A stretch of 64,000 bases of DNA from Cellulomonas taurus (lineage in GTDB: Bacteria; Actinomycetota; Actinomycetes; Actinomycetales; Cellulomonadaceae), in assembly GCF_012931845.1 (NCBI RefSeq), contig NZ_CP051884.1, positions 2,418,001 to 2,482,000 on the forward strand. Reading direction: 5' to 3'. Under the pieces are notes generated by a model. The model saw only the letters and a program-made list of their open reading frames with translations. It was not told the DNA's origin and did no database searches. Positions 51,220 to 61,975 of this stretch are shown piece by piece (position 1 is the stretch's first letter; each line of letters begins with the position of its first letter). The translations under genes were made by a program, and so were the position numbers.

Positions 51220-52526
51220 TCGGTCACGTCCTCGTCCTGCGGCAGCACGACGACCCGGTCCACCCGGCGCCGCTGCATCGACTCCACCGTGAGCTCGATC
51301 CCGGGCAGACGGACCGTGTCACCGACCTCCGGCACCCGGCCCAGCTCGGCCATCACCAGACCACCCAGCGTCTCGTAGCGGGCATCGTCCGGGACCACCA
51401 GCCCGGTCTGCTCGGTCAGCTCGTCCGGGCGCAGCAGCCCGGAGACCACCCAGGCGCCGTCGGCCCGGCGGGAGGCGGCGGTGCGGCGGCGGTCGTGCTC
51501 GTCCGCGACGTCACCCACCAGCTCCTCGACCACGTCCTCCAGCGTGACCACCCCGGAGGTGCCGCCGTACTCGTCCACCACCACGGCCATCTGCAGGCCC
51601 TGCTCGCGCAGCTCCACCAGCAGCGGACCGAGGTGCACGGTCTCCGGCACCCGGGGCGCCTCGACCATCAGCGCCGCGGCCGGGACCTCACCGCGTCGCT
51701 CGTAGGGCACCGCGATCGCCCGGCGCAGGTGCACCAGGCCGATGATGTCGTCCGAGTCCTCGCCGAGCACCGGGAAGCGGGAGTGCCCGGTCTCCCGGGC
51801 CAGCCGGATCACCTCGGTCGCCGGGTCCTCGCGGTCCACGGTGACGATCCGCTGCCGGTCGGTCATCACATCCACCGCCGACAGGTCGGTGAACTCGATC
51901 GAGTTGGTCAGCAGGGTGGCAGTCGACTCGTCCAGGGTGCCGACCTGCGCCGAGCGCTTGACCAGCGCGGCCAGCTCCTGGGGCGAGCGCGCGCCGGACA
52001 GCTCCTCGCGCGGCTCCACCCCGAACCGGCGCAGGATCGCGTTCGCCGACGAGTTGAACAGGGAGATCAGCGGCCGCAGCCCGGTGGTGAACCCGTGCTG
52101 CAACGGCGCGACGAACCGCGCGGTGCCCATCGGACGACTGATCGCGAAGTTCTTCGGGACCAGCTCGCCGAACAGCATCGAGAACCCGTTCACCAGGATC
52201 ACCGTGATCACCCCGGCCACCGCGACGCCCGCCGCCTGCCCCAGGGTGCCGGTCAGCGCGCCGCCGAGCAGCCGGTTCACCGCCGGCTGGGTGGTGTAGC
52301 CGAGCAGCACGGTGGTCAGCGTGATGCCGACCTGCGCGCCGGACAGCTCAGTGGACAGTCGCCGCAGCGCCTTGAGCACCGTGTTGCCCCGGCGGTCATC
52401 GGCCCGGGTCTCCTTGGCGACCACCCCGGGGTCCAAGGTCACCAGGGAGAACTCACTGGCGACGAAGAGGGCGGTCCCCGCCGTGAGCAGCACGCCGAAG
52501 AGGATCAGCAGCCAGTCGGTCAGCAC
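51216..52526 (-). CDS. CNNM/HlyC-CorC-family membrane protein (first of pair)
   Basis: A 436-residue full-length member: DUF21/CNNM domain (1-195, with [19 protein letters not shown] and [12 protein letters not shown]), CBS pair (about 210-335, with [26 protein letters not shown]) and a C-terminal CorC_HlyC domain (about 345-425, ending [16 protein letters not shown]). The CBS part may bind adenine nucleotides. The pair probably works together in divalent-cation export. The start is GTG at 52526. Confidence 0.93.
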   Translation of the reverse strand: MLTDWLLILFGVLLTAGTALFVASEFSLVTLDPGVVAKETRADDRRGNTVLKALRRLSTELSGAQVGITLTTVLLGYTTQPAVNRLLGGALTGTLGQAAGVAVAGVITVILVNGFSMLFGELVPKNFAISRPMGTARFVAPLQHGFTTGLRPLISLFNSSANAILRRFGVEPREELSGARSPQELAALVKRSAQVGTLDESTATLLTNSIEFTDLSAVDVMTDRQRIVTVDREDPATEVIRLARETGHSRFPVLGEDSDDIIGLVHLRRAIAVPYERRGEVPAAALMVEAPRVPETVHLGPLLVELREQGLQMAVVVDEYGGTSGVVTLEDVVEELVGDVADEHDRRRTAASRRADGAWVVSGLLRPDELTEQTGLVVPDDARYETLGGLVMAELGRVPEVGDTVRLPGIELTVESMQRRRVDRVVVLPQDEDVTE

Positions 52527-52656
52527 CGGTCACCGCCGGTCACATCGTGAGGAGGAACAGTTCTGAGGAAGCCGGCGCGACGCCGGCCACGACTTGAGCT
52601 GGGCATGGTCGCAGCATCATACGAAAACCTCCACACCCGTGTGCCACGCTGAGTCC

Positions 52657-53427
52657 ATGACCTTTGCCACTCGCCCCGGGTCCCCGGCGGCATCCTCCGG
52701 TCCGGGTGCCGTCACCGCCACGGTGCTCGTCGTCGAGGACGAGCCCGCCATCGCCACCGCCGTCGCACGTCGACTGGCGGCCGAGGGCTACCAGGTCGAG
52801 ACGGTCGGCGACGGTCTCGCGGCGGTGGACGCGGCCACCAGGATCCGCCCGGACGCCGTGGTGCTGGACGTGATGCTGCCCGGCATCGACGGCCTGGAGG
52901 TCTGCCGCCGGATCCAGGCCGACCGCCCGGTTCCGGTGCTGATGCTCACCGCCCGCGACGACGAGACCGACATGCTGATCGGCCTCGGCGTCGGCGCCGA
53001 CGACTACATGACCAAGCCGTTCTCCATGCGCGAGCTGGTCGCCCGGGTCAAGGCCCTGCTGCGGCGCCAGCAGCGCGCCGCCCTCGCCGCCGAACAGGCC
53101 AGCACCACCAGCGGTGCCGAGCCGCCGGTGACCATCGGCGACCTGGTGATCGACCGGGCGCAGCGCCGGGTGCACCGGGCCGGCACCGAGGTGCACCTGA
53201 CCCCGACCGAGTTCGACCTGCTGCTGGCCCTGGCCGCCAGCCCGCGCACCGTGCTCACCCGCGAGCGTCTGCTGGCCGAGGTCTGGGACTGGGTGGACGC
53301 GTCCGGCACCCGGACCGTCGACTCCCACGTCAAGGCGCTGCGGCGCAAGCTCGGCGCCGACCTGATCCGCACCGTGCACGGCGTGGGCTACGCACTGGAG
53401 CCCGCCACCGGCACCGACGATGAGTGA
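52657..53427 (+). CDS. Two-component response regulator, OmpR/PhoB family
   Basis: A 256-residue regulator. Receiver domain (about 22-140): acidic pair E27/D28, phospho-acceptor D71 in VVLDVMLPGIDG, T in MLTARDD and K in MTKPF. The winged-helix domain (about 160-250) contains VHLTPTEFDLLLALAASP and RTVDSHVKALRRKLGADLIRTVHGVGY. ATG at 52657 has no strong ribosome-binding site; a 20-residue Ser/Pro-rich extension precedes the receiver. It is followed after three bases by its sensor kinase. Confidence 0.95.
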   Translation: MTFATRPGSPAASSGPGAVTATVLVVEDEPAIATAVARRLAAEGYQVETVGDGLAAVDAATRIRPDAVVLDVMLPGIDGLEVCRRIQADRPVPVLMLTARDDETDMLIGLGVGADDYMTKPFSMRELVARVKALLRRQQRAALAAEQASTTSGAEPPVTIGDLVIDRAQRRVHRAGTEVHLTPTEFDLLLALAASPRTVLTRERLLAEVWDWVDASGTRTVDSHVKALRRKLGADLIRTVHGVGYALEPATGTDDE

Positions 53428-53430
53428 CCG

Positions 53431-54552
53431 GTGACCGGCACGCCCCGCCGTGACCGCGAGCGACCGATCGCGGCGGCGACCTCGCTGCCCCGGCTGCCGG
53501 ACGTGCGGCCGCTGGACCGGTTCAAGTCGCTCAAGATCAAGCTCGGGGTGCTGGTCGCCGCGTCCTCCGGTGTGGCGGCACTGCTCACCTGGTTCGGGCT
53601 GAACAACACCCTCGGCCCCACCCGGACCTTCCCGGTGGTGCTGGTGATCGTCCTGGTCTTCACCCAGTTGCTCGCCCGCGGCATGACCTCTCCCCTGCGC
53701 GAGATGACCTCGGCCGTGCGGTCGATGGCCGCCGGTGACTACACCCGCCGGGTGCGGGCCACCTCCCGGGACGAGGTCGGGCAGCTCGCCGAGGCGTTCA
53801 ATCGGATGGCCGACGAGCTGGAGCAGACCGACACGATCCGTCGCGAACTGGTCGCCAACGTCTCGCACGAGCTGCGCACCCCGGTGACAGCGCTCCAGGC
53901 GTCGCTGGAGAACATCGTCGATGGGGTGGACGACCCCGACCCGGAGACGATGAAGGCCGCCCTCGCGCAGACCCAGCGCCTGAGCCGCCTGGTGTCCACG
54001 CTGCTCGACCTGTCCCGCCTGGAGGCCGGTGCGGTCGAGCTGAACCTGACCGATGTGCCGCTACGCGAGTTCCTGGAGGAGGCCGCCAGCGAGGGTCGGC
54101 TGGTCGGCGCCAGCAAGGCGCTGACCTTCCCCGTGGTGGTCGAGCCGGAGAACCTGGTGATCCCCGCCGACCGCGAGCGCCTGCACCAGATCCTGGCCAA
54201 CCTGGTGCAGAACGCCGTCCGGCACTCCCCCGTCGGCGCGGAGATCCGACTGGAGGCGCACCGCTCCGGCGGCTGGGTGCGGCTCGACGTGGTCGACCAG
54301 GGTCCGGGCATCCAGCCCGATCAGCGCGAGCGGGTCTTCGAGCGGTTCGCCCGGGGCAACACGCCGGCGATCACCGGGCAGATCTCCACCGGTGGCACCG
54401 GGCTGGGGCTGTCGATCGTCCGCTGGGCGGTGAACCTGCACGGCGGGACGGTGGGGGTGGCGGACACCCCGGTGGGCTGCACGATGCGGGTGATGCTGCC
54501 GTCGCGGCGGCAGAGTCGGCGCAGCGGCGGGAGTCCCGCGACCAGCGGATAG
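53431..54552 (+). CDS. Sensor histidine kinase
   Basis: A 373-residue membrane kinase. Two helices (LGVLVAASSGVAALLTWFGL and FPVVLVIVLVFTQLLA) enclose only a few external residues, so it lacks a large sensor domain and may sense the membrane. A HAMP segment (about 85-135) is followed by the H-box VSHELRTPV with phospho-acceptor H146, N-box LANLVQNAVRHSP, D-box DVVDQGPGI and G-box GGTGLGLSIV. GTG at 53431. It pairs with the regulator at 52657. The short external loop resembles intramembrane-sensing kinases that often control adjacent ABC exporters such as the one that follows. Confidence 0.94.
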   Translation: MTGTPRRDRERPIAAATSLPRLPDVRPLDRFKSLKIKLGVLVAASSGVAALLTWFGLNNTLGPTRTFPVVLVIVLVFTQLLARGMTSPLREMTSAVRSMAAGDYTRRVRATSRDEVGQLAEAFNRMADELEQTDTIRRELVANVSHELRTPVTALQASLENIVDGVDDPDPETMKAALAQTQRLSRLVSTLLDLSRLEAGAVELNLTDVPLREFLEEAASEGRLVGASKALTFPVVVEPENLVIPADRERLHQILANLVQNAVRHSPVGAEIRLEAHRSGGWVRLDVVDQGPGIQPDQRERVFERFARGNTPAITGQISTGGTGLGLSIVRWAVNLHGGTVGVADTPVGCTMRVMLPSRRQSRRSGGSPATSG

Positions 54553-54557
54553 GCACT

Positions 54558-54578
54558 TGTTCTACCCCCAGTAGAACA
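54558..54578. promoter_or_regulatory. Perfect inverted repeat TGTTCTAC-N5-GTAGAACA
   Basis: An 8-bp perfect inverted repeat with a five-base spacer, 16 bases upstream of the ABC ATPase start. It is comparatively AT-rich and probably an operator or overlaps the promoter. The partner regulator is not evident; the response regulator and the MarR protein are candidates. Confidence 0.75.
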
Positions 54579-54593
54579 GCTACGGTCGACCGC

Positions 54594-55511
54594 ATGACCG
54601 CTCCGGCCATCGAGATCCGCCACCTGACCAAGACCTTCGGCCCCGTGCGCGCCGTGGACGACCTGAACTTCACGGTGGCCCCCGGCCGCGTGACCGGCTT
54701 CCTGGGCCCGAACGGCGCGGGCAAGACCACCACGCTGCGGATGCTGCTGGGCCTGGTCTCCCCCACGTCGGGGACCGCCACCATCGGCGGTCAGCGCTAT
54801 GCCGAGCTCGACCAGCCGTTGCGCGCGGTGGGCGCCGCCCTGGAGGCGAGCGACTTCCATCCGGGCCGGACCGCCCGCGACCACCTGCGGGTGTCGGCGC
54901 CGAAGGCCGGGGCGAGCGACGCGCGGGTCGACGAGCTGCTGGAGCTGGTCGGACTGGGCACCGCGGCGACCCGCCGGGTCGGCGGCTTCTCCCTGGGCAT
55001 GCGGCAGCGACTCGGACTGGCGGCCACACTGCTGGGCGACCCGCCCGTGCTGTTGCTCGACGAGCCGGCGAACGGGCTGGACCCGGAGGGGATCCGCTGG
55101 TTGCGGGACCTGCTGCGCAGCCTGGCGGCCGAGGGCCGGACGGTGCTGGTGTCCAGCCACGTGCTGTCCGAGGTGCAGCAGACGGTGGACGACATCGTGG
55201 TGATCGCCCGGGGCCGTCTGGTGCACGCCTCGACGTTGCCGGAGCTGGTGGCGATGGCCGAACACCGCGTCGTCGTGCGCACGCCGAACCCGGCCGGGTT
55301 GCACGCCCTGGCGGAGCGCTCGGGCTGGACGGCCCGGGCCGGACACGAGGGCGCGGTGGAACTGAGCGGCGTCGACCCGGCGACGGTGGGCCATGCGGCC
55401 TTCACGGCCGGGATCGAGCTGCACGAACTCAGCAATCGCGGGGCATCACTGGAGGACGTGTTCCTCGGCCTGACGGCCCCGGCAGCATCGACCGAGGGGG
55501 CGACCCGATGA
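54594..55511 (+). CDS. ABC exporter ATP-binding protein
   Basis: A 305-residue ATPase of the drug/bacitracin-export type. Walker A is GPNGAGKTT, the signature appears as FSLGMRQRLGLAATLL, Walker B as VLLLDEPANGLDPEG and the switch His in VSSHVLSEV. The C-terminal extension (about 220-305) is typical of multi-drug DrrA/BcrA-like proteins. The stop overlaps the permease start (ATGA). Likely exports a lipophilic or peptide compound. Confidence 0.94.
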   Translation: MTAPAIEIRHLTKTFGPVRAVDDLNFTVAPGRVTGFLGPNGAGKTTTLRMLLGLVSPTSGTATIGGQRYAELDQPLRAVGAALEASDFHPGRTARDHLRVSAPKAGASDARVDELLELVGLGTAATRRVGGFSLGMRQRLGLAATLLGDPPVLLLDEPANGLDPEGIRWLRDLLRSLAAEGRTVLVSSHVLSEVQQTVDDIVVIARGRLVHASTLPELVAMAEHRVVVRTPNPAGLHALAERSGWTARAGHEGAVELSGVDPATVGHAAFTAGIELHELSNRGASLEDVFLGLTAPAASTEGATR

Positions 55512-56317
55512 CCGACACCCTGCGGGCCGAGTACCGCAAGCTCGTCACCACCCGGCTGTGGTGGGTGCTGCTGCTGACCATGTTCGCCTACATGGTGTTC
55601 ATCGCCGCGGTGATGGCCTTCGCGCTGACGGCATCGCCCGGCTCCGGGGTGGAGACCGACCTCCCGGCAGCGACGATGGACGACAGCACGGCCGCGATCA
55701 CCATCTACACCCTGGCCGCGGCCCTGGGTTTCGTGTTCCCCCTGCTGGTCGGGGTGCTGTCGGTGACCGGCGAGTTCCGGCACCACACGATCACCCCGAC
55801 CCTGCTCGCCGAGCCGAACCGCACCCGGCTGATCGTGGCGAAGCTGCTGGCCAGCGTGCCCCTCGGCGTGCTGTTCGGGTTGGTCGGCGCCCTGGCGACC
55901 ACCGGGACCGGCGCGGCGGTCCTGGCGGTGATGGACCACCCGACCATGCTGACCGACCCGCAGGTGCTGGGATCGGTCGGTCGCACGGCACTGGCCCTGA
56001 CGGTCTGGTGCGTGCTCGGCGTCGGACTGGGCTGCGTCCTGACAAATCAGGTGCTGGCCATCGTCGCGGTGCTGGCGTTCACCCAGTTCGTCGAGCCGCT
56101 GGCCCGGCTGCTGTTCGGCCAGATCGATGCGCTCTCCGGTGTGGCGGCGTTCCTGCCCGGTGCCGCCGGTGAGGCGATCAGCGGCGGGTCGTTCTACAGC
56201 CAGGCCGGTGCCGGTGACCTGCTGCCGGGCTGGGCGGGTGCGGCGGTGCTGATCGGCTACGCGGTGCTGTTCGCGCTGATCGGGCGACTGACCACCTTCC
56301 GCCGGGACATCAGCTAG
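55508..56317 (+). CDS. ABC exporter permease
   Basis: A 269-residue membrane protein with six helices, beginning LRAEYRKLVTTRLWWVLLLTMFAYMVFIAAVMAF. The segment VLSVTGEFRHHTITPTLLAEPNRTRLIVAKLL is the cytoplasmic coupling region of ABC-2 type permeases such as BcrB. It partners the ATPase upstream. Its end overlaps the convergent MarR gene by eight bases. Confidence 0.92.
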   Translation: MTDTLRAEYRKLVTTRLWWVLLLTMFAYMVFIAAVMAFALTASPGSGVETDLPAATMDDSTAAITIYTLAAALGFVFPLLVGVLSVTGEFRHHTITPTLLAEPNRTRLIVAKLLASVPLGVLFGLVGALATTGTGAAVLAVMDHPTMLTDPQVLGSVGRTALALTVWCVLGVGLGCVLTNQVLAIVAVLAFTQFVEPLARLLFGQIDALSGVAAFLPGAAGEAISGGSFYSQAGAGDLLPGWAGAAVLIGYAVLFALIGRLTTFRRDIS

Positions 56318-56750
56318 ACGTCAACCGGTCGGCCAGCGCCGCCAGCGGACCGATGGCGGAGCGGATCGCCTGCGCGTCCGCGGCGTCGAGTTCCGCCAGC
56401 GCGGAGGCCAACGTCTCGGCCCAGCTCGCCTCGATGGGCTCGCGACGACCGGCGCTGCGCGCGGTGGTGGTCAGTCGCACGACGCGCCGATCGGCCTCGT
56501 CCGGGTGTTTCTGGACCAGACCGCGCTCGATCAGGCCCCGCACCGCTGCGCTCGCGTTGCTCTGCCGCAGCCCGAGCCCGCGGGCCACCTCCCCCAGCGA
56601 CGACGAGGGTCGGCGATCGAGGAAGCGGACGATCTGGAACTCGGTGGGCGGCAAGGGCTCGACGTCGTCGGCGGGGGGTTCGGCGTGCCGGAGCGCCCAG
56701 GACAGATCGTGGACGGCGGACCCGAGGCGGCGCAGCGCTGCGGTGGACAT
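56310..56750 (-). CDS. MarR-family transcriptional regulator
   Basis: A 146-residue winged-helix regulator: FQIVRFLDRRPSSSLGEVARGLGLRQSNASAAVRGLIERGLVQKHPDEADRRVVRLTTTARS, followed by a dimerisation helix. The DxRxxxxxLT wing (DEADRRVVRLT) is present. It is divergent from a Bcr/CflA-type efflux gene with a 47-base AT-rich gap that likely holds a shared operator, so it probably represses that pump and itself. Confidence 0.94.
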   Translation of the reverse strand: MSTAALRRLGSAVHDLSWALRHAEPPADDVEPLPPTEFQIVRFLDRRPSSSLGEVARGLGLRQSNASAAVRGLIERGLVQKHPDEADRRVVRLTTTARSAGRREPIEASWAETLASALAELDAADAQAIRSAIGPLAALADRLTSS

Positions 56751-56797
56751 GGCACCAGCTTACCGATTACTTATGAACTGATATACAGTCCGCTGCC
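56751..56797. promoter_or_regulatory. Divergent MarR/efflux promoter region
   Basis: 47 AT-rich bases (TTACTTATGAACTGATATAC) in otherwise GC-rich DNA. The box TATACA is about 17 bases before the efflux ATG, so that message may be leaderless. A MarR site is expected here but the palindrome is imperfect. Confidence 0.5.
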
Positions 56798-58015
56798 ATG
56801 TCCGTCACCACCGCGCCGCCGCGCACCGCACCCCTCGGCACCGGCCTGCCGCTCGCCGTCACGACCGTGCTGGCATTCCTCACCGCCGTCGCACCGCTCG
56901 CCACCGACATGTACCTGCCGGCCTTCCCCGGCATGGCCCAGGACCTCGGCACCACCGCCTCGGCGGTGCAACTCACCCTGACCACGTTCATGATCGGGCT
57001 GGCCATCGGACAACTGGTGATCGGCCCGCTGTCCGACCAGCGCGGACGGCGAGGGCTGCTGATCCTCGGCACCGCGGTGTTCACCCTCGCCGGTGCCGCC
57101 TGCGCACTGGCACCGAACATCGGCGTCCTGATCGGCGCCCGCTTCGTGCACGGCTTCGCGGGAGCGGCGGGGATCGTGCTCGCTCGCGCCGTCGTCGCCG
57201 ACCGGGCCAGCGGTGCCGCCGCCGCCAAGCTGTTCGGCCTGATGATGATGATCCAGGGCATCGCCCCGGTCGCCGCCCCGCTGCTCGGCGGCGCGCTGTC
57301 CGAGGCGATCGGCTGGCGCGGGATCTTCTGGGTGCTGACGGCGATCAGTGCCGTGATGCTGGCCTGCGTCCTGACGCTGGTGCCGGAGACCCTGCCGCGC
57401 GAGCGGCGCACCACCGGCGGGCTGCGGACCACCGCCGCCGATGCCCGCCGGGTGCTGAGCAACCGCCGCTACCTCGGCTACACCGGCGCGATGGTGTTCG
57501 GCTTCGCCGGGATGTTCGCGTACATCTCCGCCTCGCCCTTCGTGCTGCAGAACGTGCTCGGGCTGTCGGTCGGCTGGTACTCGGTCGCCTTCGCGGTCAA
57601 CGCCCTGGGCATCGCGGTCGCCAGCGCGGTGAACGCCCAGCTGGTCGGACGGTTCCGGCCGCTCGCTCTGCTGCGCACGGGTGTGATCGCCCTGGTGGTG
57701 GTCGGCGTGCTGCTGGTGGTGGACGCGACGGTCCTCGGCCTGCCACTGTGGCCGACCCTGATCCTGCTGTTCGCCTCCACCGCGAGCCTCGGCCTGGTCG
57801 CCGGGAACGCCACGGGCCTGGCCACCGACGAGGCATCCGGTGCGGCCGGGACCGGATCGGCGGTGATGGGCGCGTTGCAGTTCGCCCTCGGTGCCGCCGT
57901 GTCGCCGGTGGTCGGGCTGGCGGGTGAATTCTCGGCCGTGCCGATGGCGGTCACGATGATGGTCGTCGCCCTGCTCGCAGCGGGCTCCCTGGGGCTGGCC
58001 CGGACCCGTTCTTGA
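56798..58015 (+). CDS. MFS drug efflux transporter, Bcr/CflA type
   Basis: A 405-residue, 12-helix major facilitator. The family marks are ATDMYLPAFPGMAQDLGTTASAVQLTLT in helix 1-2, GPLSDQRGRRGLLILG (motif A), the ARAVVADRASG segment, and IAPVAAPLLGGALSEAIGWRGIFWVL. Members export chloramphenicol, bicyclomycin, sulfonamides or cysteine by proton antiport. The MarR gene is divergent. ATG at 56798. Confidence 0.94.
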   Translation: MSVTTAPPRTAPLGTGLPLAVTTVLAFLTAVAPLATDMYLPAFPGMAQDLGTTASAVQLTLTTFMIGLAIGQLVIGPLSDQRGRRGLLILGTAVFTLAGAACALAPNIGVLIGARFVHGFAGAAGIVLARAVVADRASGAAAAKLFGLMMMIQGIAPVAAPLLGGALSEAIGWRGIFWVLTAISAVMLACVLTLVPETLPRERRTTGGLRTTAADARRVLSNRRYLGYTGAMVFGFAGMFAYISASPFVLQNVLGLSVGWYSVAFAVNALGIAVASAVNAQLVGRFRPLALLRTGVIALVVVGVLLVVDATVLGLPLWPTLILLFASTASLGLVAGNATGLATDEASGAAGTGSAVMGALQFALGAAVSPVVGLAGEFSAVPMAVTMMVVALLAAGSLGLARTRS

Positions 58016-58021
58016 CCTCTC

Positions 58022-58050
58022 TTGACATCAAGACAACTCGTGGATGATGT
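58022..58050 (+). promoter_or_regulatory. Candidate sigma-70-type promoter of kgd
   Basis: TTGACA (58022-58027) and TGATGT (58045-58050) are separated by 17 bases. The -35 is perfect and the -10 partial. It lies seven bases after the efflux gene and 141 bases before the likely kgd start, giving a long leader. Confidence 0.5.
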
Positions 58051-58190
58051 GCCCTTGAGCAGGCACGGAACCCGCCCGGCGCGTTCACCCGCCCGGTGAG
58101 GAGAGTGTGCTCCGGACCACGTATGGTGGCCGGGACAGAACCGGCGATGACGCGGTCCGATCGACCGCGGAGGAAGTGGGCGATCCTCGC

Positions 58191-61100
58191 GTGTCCCAGC
58201 AGGCGGATCCAGACGTGAACCGAGCCGATTTCGGCGCGAACGCGTGGCTGGTGGACGAGCTCTACGAGCAGTACCTCCAGGACAAGAACGCGGTCGACCC
58301 CGCGTGGTGGGAGTTCTTCGAGGGCTACCGGCCCTCCCCGCCGGACGGGACCGGCTCCGGTGAGGAGGCGACCCCCGCGAAGCCGGAGCTGTCCGAGCCC
58401 CCCACCCCCACGGCCAAGCACCCGCAGCCGCAGGCGAAGACCGCCGAGCCGGAGACGAAGTCCCCGGGCACCCCGGCCCAGCCGAGCGAGCCGACCGACG
58501 TGTCCAACCCGCCGACCGCGCCGATCGCGACCGCGCAGCCGGCCACCGCCGCGTACGCGGCCCAGGCGCGTTCCGACCAGCCGGAGCCGGAGCCGGAGCC
58601 CACCGACGAGGTGCAGCGCCTGCGCGGCCCCGCGGCCCGGGTGGTCACCAACATGGAGGCCAGCCTGGAGGTGCCCACCGCCACGTCGGTGCGCGCCATC
58701 CCGGCCAAGCTCCTGGTCGACAACCGGATCGTCATCAACAACCACCTCGCCCGCGGGCGGGGCGGCAAGGTGTCCTTCACCCACCTGATCGGCTTCGCGC
58801 TGGTCGAGGCGGTGGGCGAGATGCCGTCGATGAACGCCGCCTACACCCTGGTCGACGGCAAGCCCGGTGTGATGAGCCCCGCGCACGTCAACCTGGGCCT
58901 GGCCATCGACCTGGCGAAGCCGGACGGCACCCGCCAGCTCCTGGTCCCGAGCATCAAGAAGGCCGAGACCCTCGACTTCGCCCAGTTCTGGTCCGCCTAC
59001 GAGGACGTGGTCCGCCGCGCCCGCGGCGGCAAGCTCGGGGTCGACGACTTCGCCGGGACCACGATCTCCCTGACCAACCCCGGCACGATCGGCACCGTGC
59101 ACTCGGTGCCGCGGCTGATGGCCGGCCAGGGCGCGATCATCGGCGTCGGCGCGATGGACTACCCGGCCGAGTTCGCCGGGACCAGCGACGAGCAGCTGAA
59201 CAAGATGGGCGTCTCCAAGGTGCTCACCGTGACCAGCACCTACGACCACCGGATCATCCAGGGCGCCGCCTCCGGCGACTTCCTGCGCATCCTGGCCCGC
59301 AAGCTGCTCGGCGAGGACGGCTTCTACGACCGCGTGTTCACCTCGCTGCGGGTGCCCTACGAGCCGATGCGCTGGGTGCGCGACGCCGGGCACGACCCGG
59401 ACGCCGAGGCGATCAAGCCCGCCCGGATCGCCGAGCTGATCCACTCCTACCGCTCGCGCGGCCACCTGATGGCCGACACCGACCCGCTGGCCTACCGGCT
59501 GCGCAAGCACCCGGACCTGGACATCCAGAACCACGGCCTGAGCGTCTGGGACCTGGACCGGGCCTTCCCGACCGGCGGCTTCACCGGCAAGCCCCGGGCC
59601 ACCCTGCGCCAGGTGCTGGCCCTGCTGCGCGACTCCTACTGCCGCACCACCGGCATCGAGTACATGCACCTGCAGGACCCGCGGCAGCGTCGCTGGCTGC
59701 AGGAACGACTGGAGTCCGGCTACGCGCCCACCCCGCGCGAGGACCAGCTGCGCATCCTGCGCCGGCTGAACGGCGCGGAGGCCTTCGAGACCTTCCTGCA
59801 GACCAAGTATGTCGGCCAGAAGCGGTTCTCCCTGGAGGGCGGCGAGTCGCTGATCCCGCTGCTGGACGCCATCCTGTCCCGGGCCGCCGAGGGCGGGCTG
59901 GACGAGGTCGCGATCGGCATGGCCCACCGTGGTCGCCTGAACGTGCTGGCGAACATCGCGGGGAAGTCCTACGGCCAGATCTTCAGCGAGTTCGAGGGCA
60001 ACCAGGACCCGAAGTCGGTGCAGGGCTCCGGTGACGTGAAGTACCACCTCGGCACCGAGGGTCACTTCACCGCCGAGTCCGGTGCCACCACCCGGGTGTA
60101 CCTCGCCGCGAACCCCTCCCACCTGGAGGCGGTCGACCCGGTGCTGGAGGGCATCGTCCGGGCCAAGCAGGACCGGATCGACCTCGGCGGCGACGGCTTC
60201 TCCGTGCTGCCGATCCTGATCCACGGCGACGCGGCCTTCGCCGGGCAGGGCGTGGTCTTCGAGACCCTGAACCTGTCCCAGCTGCGCGGCTACCGCACCG
60301 GCGGCACCGTGCACGTCATCATCAACAACCAGGTCGGCTTCACCACCGGGCCGAGCAGCTCGCGGTCCTCCCAGTACGCCACCGACGTGGCCAAAGGTCT
60401 GCAGGTGCCGATCTTCCACGTCAACGGCGACGACCCGGAGGCCTGCGTCCGCGCCGCCGAGCTGGCGTTCGAGTACCGCGAGCAGTTCGACCGGGACGTC
60501 ATCATCGACCTGGTCTGCTACCGGCGTCGCGGCCACAACGAGGGCGACGACCCCTCGATGACCCAGCCGCTGATGTACAACCTGATCGAGGCCAAGCGCT
60601 CGGTGCGCAAGCTCTACACCGAGTCGCTGGTCGCCCGCGGGGACATCACCCTGGAAGAGGCGGAGCACGTGCTGCGCGACTACCAGGCACAGCTGGAGCG
60701 GGTCTTCGCCGAGACGCGCGAGGACGGCTGGACTCCCCCGCCCGCCGACGCCGAGCCGGTCGCCGGGCTGGAACGCCCGGAGTCCCAGCGCGAGGACGCC
60801 GGGGTCATCATCGGCTGGCAGACGGCGGTGTCCGCCAAGGCGCTGGAACGGATCGGCGCCGCGCATGTGCGCGCCCCGGAGGGCTTCACCGTGCACCCGA
60901 AGCTGGCCCAGTTGCTGGCCAAGCGGGAGCAGATGTCCCGCGAGGGCGGTGTGGACTGGGGCTTCGGCGAGCTGCTGGCCTTCGGGTCCCTGCTGATCGA
61001 GGGCACCCCGGTGCGACTCGCGGGGCAGGACTCGCGGCGTGGCACCTTCGTCCAGCGACACGCCGTGCTGCACGACCGCAACACGGGTGCCGAGTGGACC

Positions 61101-61967
61101 CCGCTGCTGTACCTCTCCGGCGACCAGGCGAAGTTCTGGGTGTACGACTCCTCGCTGTCCGAGTACGCGGCGCTGGGCTTCGAGTACGGCTACTCCGTCG
61201 AGCGGCCGGACGCGCTGGTGCTCTGGGAGGCCCAGTTCGGCGACTTCGTCAACGGGGCCCAGACCGTGATCGACGAGTTCATCAGCTCGGCGGAGCAGAA
61301 GTGGGGCCAGCACTCCAGCGTCGTCCTGCTGCTGCCGCACGGGTACGAGGGCCAGGGGCCGGACCACTCCTCCGCCCGGATCGAGCGGTTCCTCCAGCTG
61401 TGCGCCGAGGGCAACATGGTGGTCGCCCAGCCGACCACGCCCGCGTCGTACTTCCACCTGCTGCGCCGCCAGGCCTACGCCCGGCCCCGTCGACCCCTGG
61501 TGGTGTTCACCCCCAAGTCGATGCTCCGGCGCAAGGAGGCGGCCTCGCCGATCGCCGACTTCACCTCCGGCACGTTCCGCCCGGTGATCGGCGACGAGCA
61601 GGCACAGGCCGAGGCCGTGGACCGCGTGCTGCTCTGCTCCGGCAAGATCTACTGGGATCTGGTCGCCCAGCGGGAGAAGCTCGGCGACCACCGCACCGCG
61701 ATCCTCCGGGTGGAGCAGCTCTACCCGCTGGACGTGGAGTCGATGCGGGCAGCGCTCGCGCCCTTCGACGGGGCCGAGCTGGTCTGGGTGCAGGACGAGC
61801 CGCGCAACCAGGGTGCCTGGGGCTACCTGTCCCTGGCGCTGCCGCAGCTGGTCGGCGCACCGGTGCGGGCGGTCAGCCGTCCGGCCTCCGCGTCCACCGC
61901 CGCCGGTACCGCCAAGGCCCACCAGGCCGAGCAGGCCGAGCTCCTCGCGGAGGCGTTCGCCCGCTGA
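58191..61967 (+). CDS. kgd: Multifunctional 2-oxoglutarate decarboxylase / dehydrogenase E1-E2 (Kgd)
   Basis: About 1258 residues. An N-terminal 2-oxoglutarate-dehydrogenase segment ([27 protein letters not shown]) is joined by a Pro/Ala/Glu linker (about 50-145) to an E2 acyltransferase domain (about 150-380) with [16 protein letters not shown] holding the catalytic His, but no lipoyl domain. The E1 part follows: [24 protein letters not shown], the thiamine-diphosphate region [18 protein letters not shown]...INNQVGFTT, and the C-terminal transketolase-like halves. It decarboxylates 2-oxoglutarate to succinate semialdehyde or forms succinyl-CoA with partner subunits, controlled by GarA-type proteins. 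GTG at 58191 matches family N-termini; GTG at 58107 has a closer GAGGAG and cannot be excluded. Confidence 0.96.
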   Translation: MSQQADPDVNRADFGANAWLVDELYEQYLQDKNAVDPAWWEFFEGYRPSPPDGTGSGEEATPAKPELSEPPTPTAKHPQPQAKTAEPETKSPGTPAQPSEPTDVSNPPTAPIATAQPATAAYAAQARSDQPEPEPEPTDEVQRLRGPAARVVTNMEASLEVPTATSVRAIPAKLLVDNRIVINNHLARGRGGKVSFTHLIGFALVEAVGEMPSMNAAYTLVDGKPGVMSPAHVNLGLAIDLAKPDGTRQLLVPSIKKAETLDFAQFWSAYEDVVRRARGGKLGVDDFAGTTISLTNPGTIGTVHSVPRLMAGQGAIIGVGAMDYPAEFAGTSDEQLNKMGVSKVLTVTSTYDHRIIQGAASGDFLRILARKLLGEDGFYDRVFTSLRVPYEPMRWVRDAGHDPDAEAIKPARIAELIHSYRSRGHLMADTDPLAYRLRKHPDLDIQNHGLSVWDLDRAFPTGGFTGKPRATLRQVLALLRDSYCRTTGIEYMHLQDPRQRRWLQERLESGYAPTPREDQLRILRRLNGAEAFETFLQTKYVGQKRFSLEGGESLIPLLDAILSRAAEGGLDEVAIGMAHRGRLNVLANIAGKSYGQIFSEFEGNQDPKSVQGSGDVKYHLGTEGHFTAESGATTRVYLAANPSHLEAVDPVLEGIVRAKQDRIDLGGDGFSVLPILIHGDAAFAGQGVVFETLNLSQLRGYRTGGTVHVIINNQVGFTTGPSSSRSSQYATDVAKGLQVPIFHVNGDDPEACVRAAELAFEYREQFDRDVIIDLVCYRRRGHNEGDDPSMTQPLMYNLIEAKRSVRKLYTESLVARGDITLEEAEHVLRDYQAQLERVFAETREDGWTPPPADAEPVAGLERPESQREDAGVIIGWQTAVSAKALERIGAAHVRAPEGFTVHPKLAQLLAKREQMSREGGVDWGFGELLAFGSLLIEGTPVRLAGQDSRRGTFVQRHAVLHDRNTGAEWTPLLYLSGDQAKFWVYDSSLSEYAALGFEYGYSVERPDALVLWEAQFGDFVNGAQTVIDEFISSAEQKWGQHSSVVLLLPHGYEGQGPDHSSARIERFLQLCAEGNMVVAQPTTPASYFHLLRRQAYARPRRPLVVFTPKSMLRRKEAASPIADFTSGTFRPVIGDEQAQAEAVDRVLLCSGKIYWDLVAQREKLGDHRTAILRVEQLYPLDVESMRAALAPFDGAELVWVQDEPRNQGAWGYLSLALPQLVGAPVRAVSRPASASTAAGTAKAHQAEQAELLAEAFAR

Positions 61968-61975
61968 CCCGGGCA

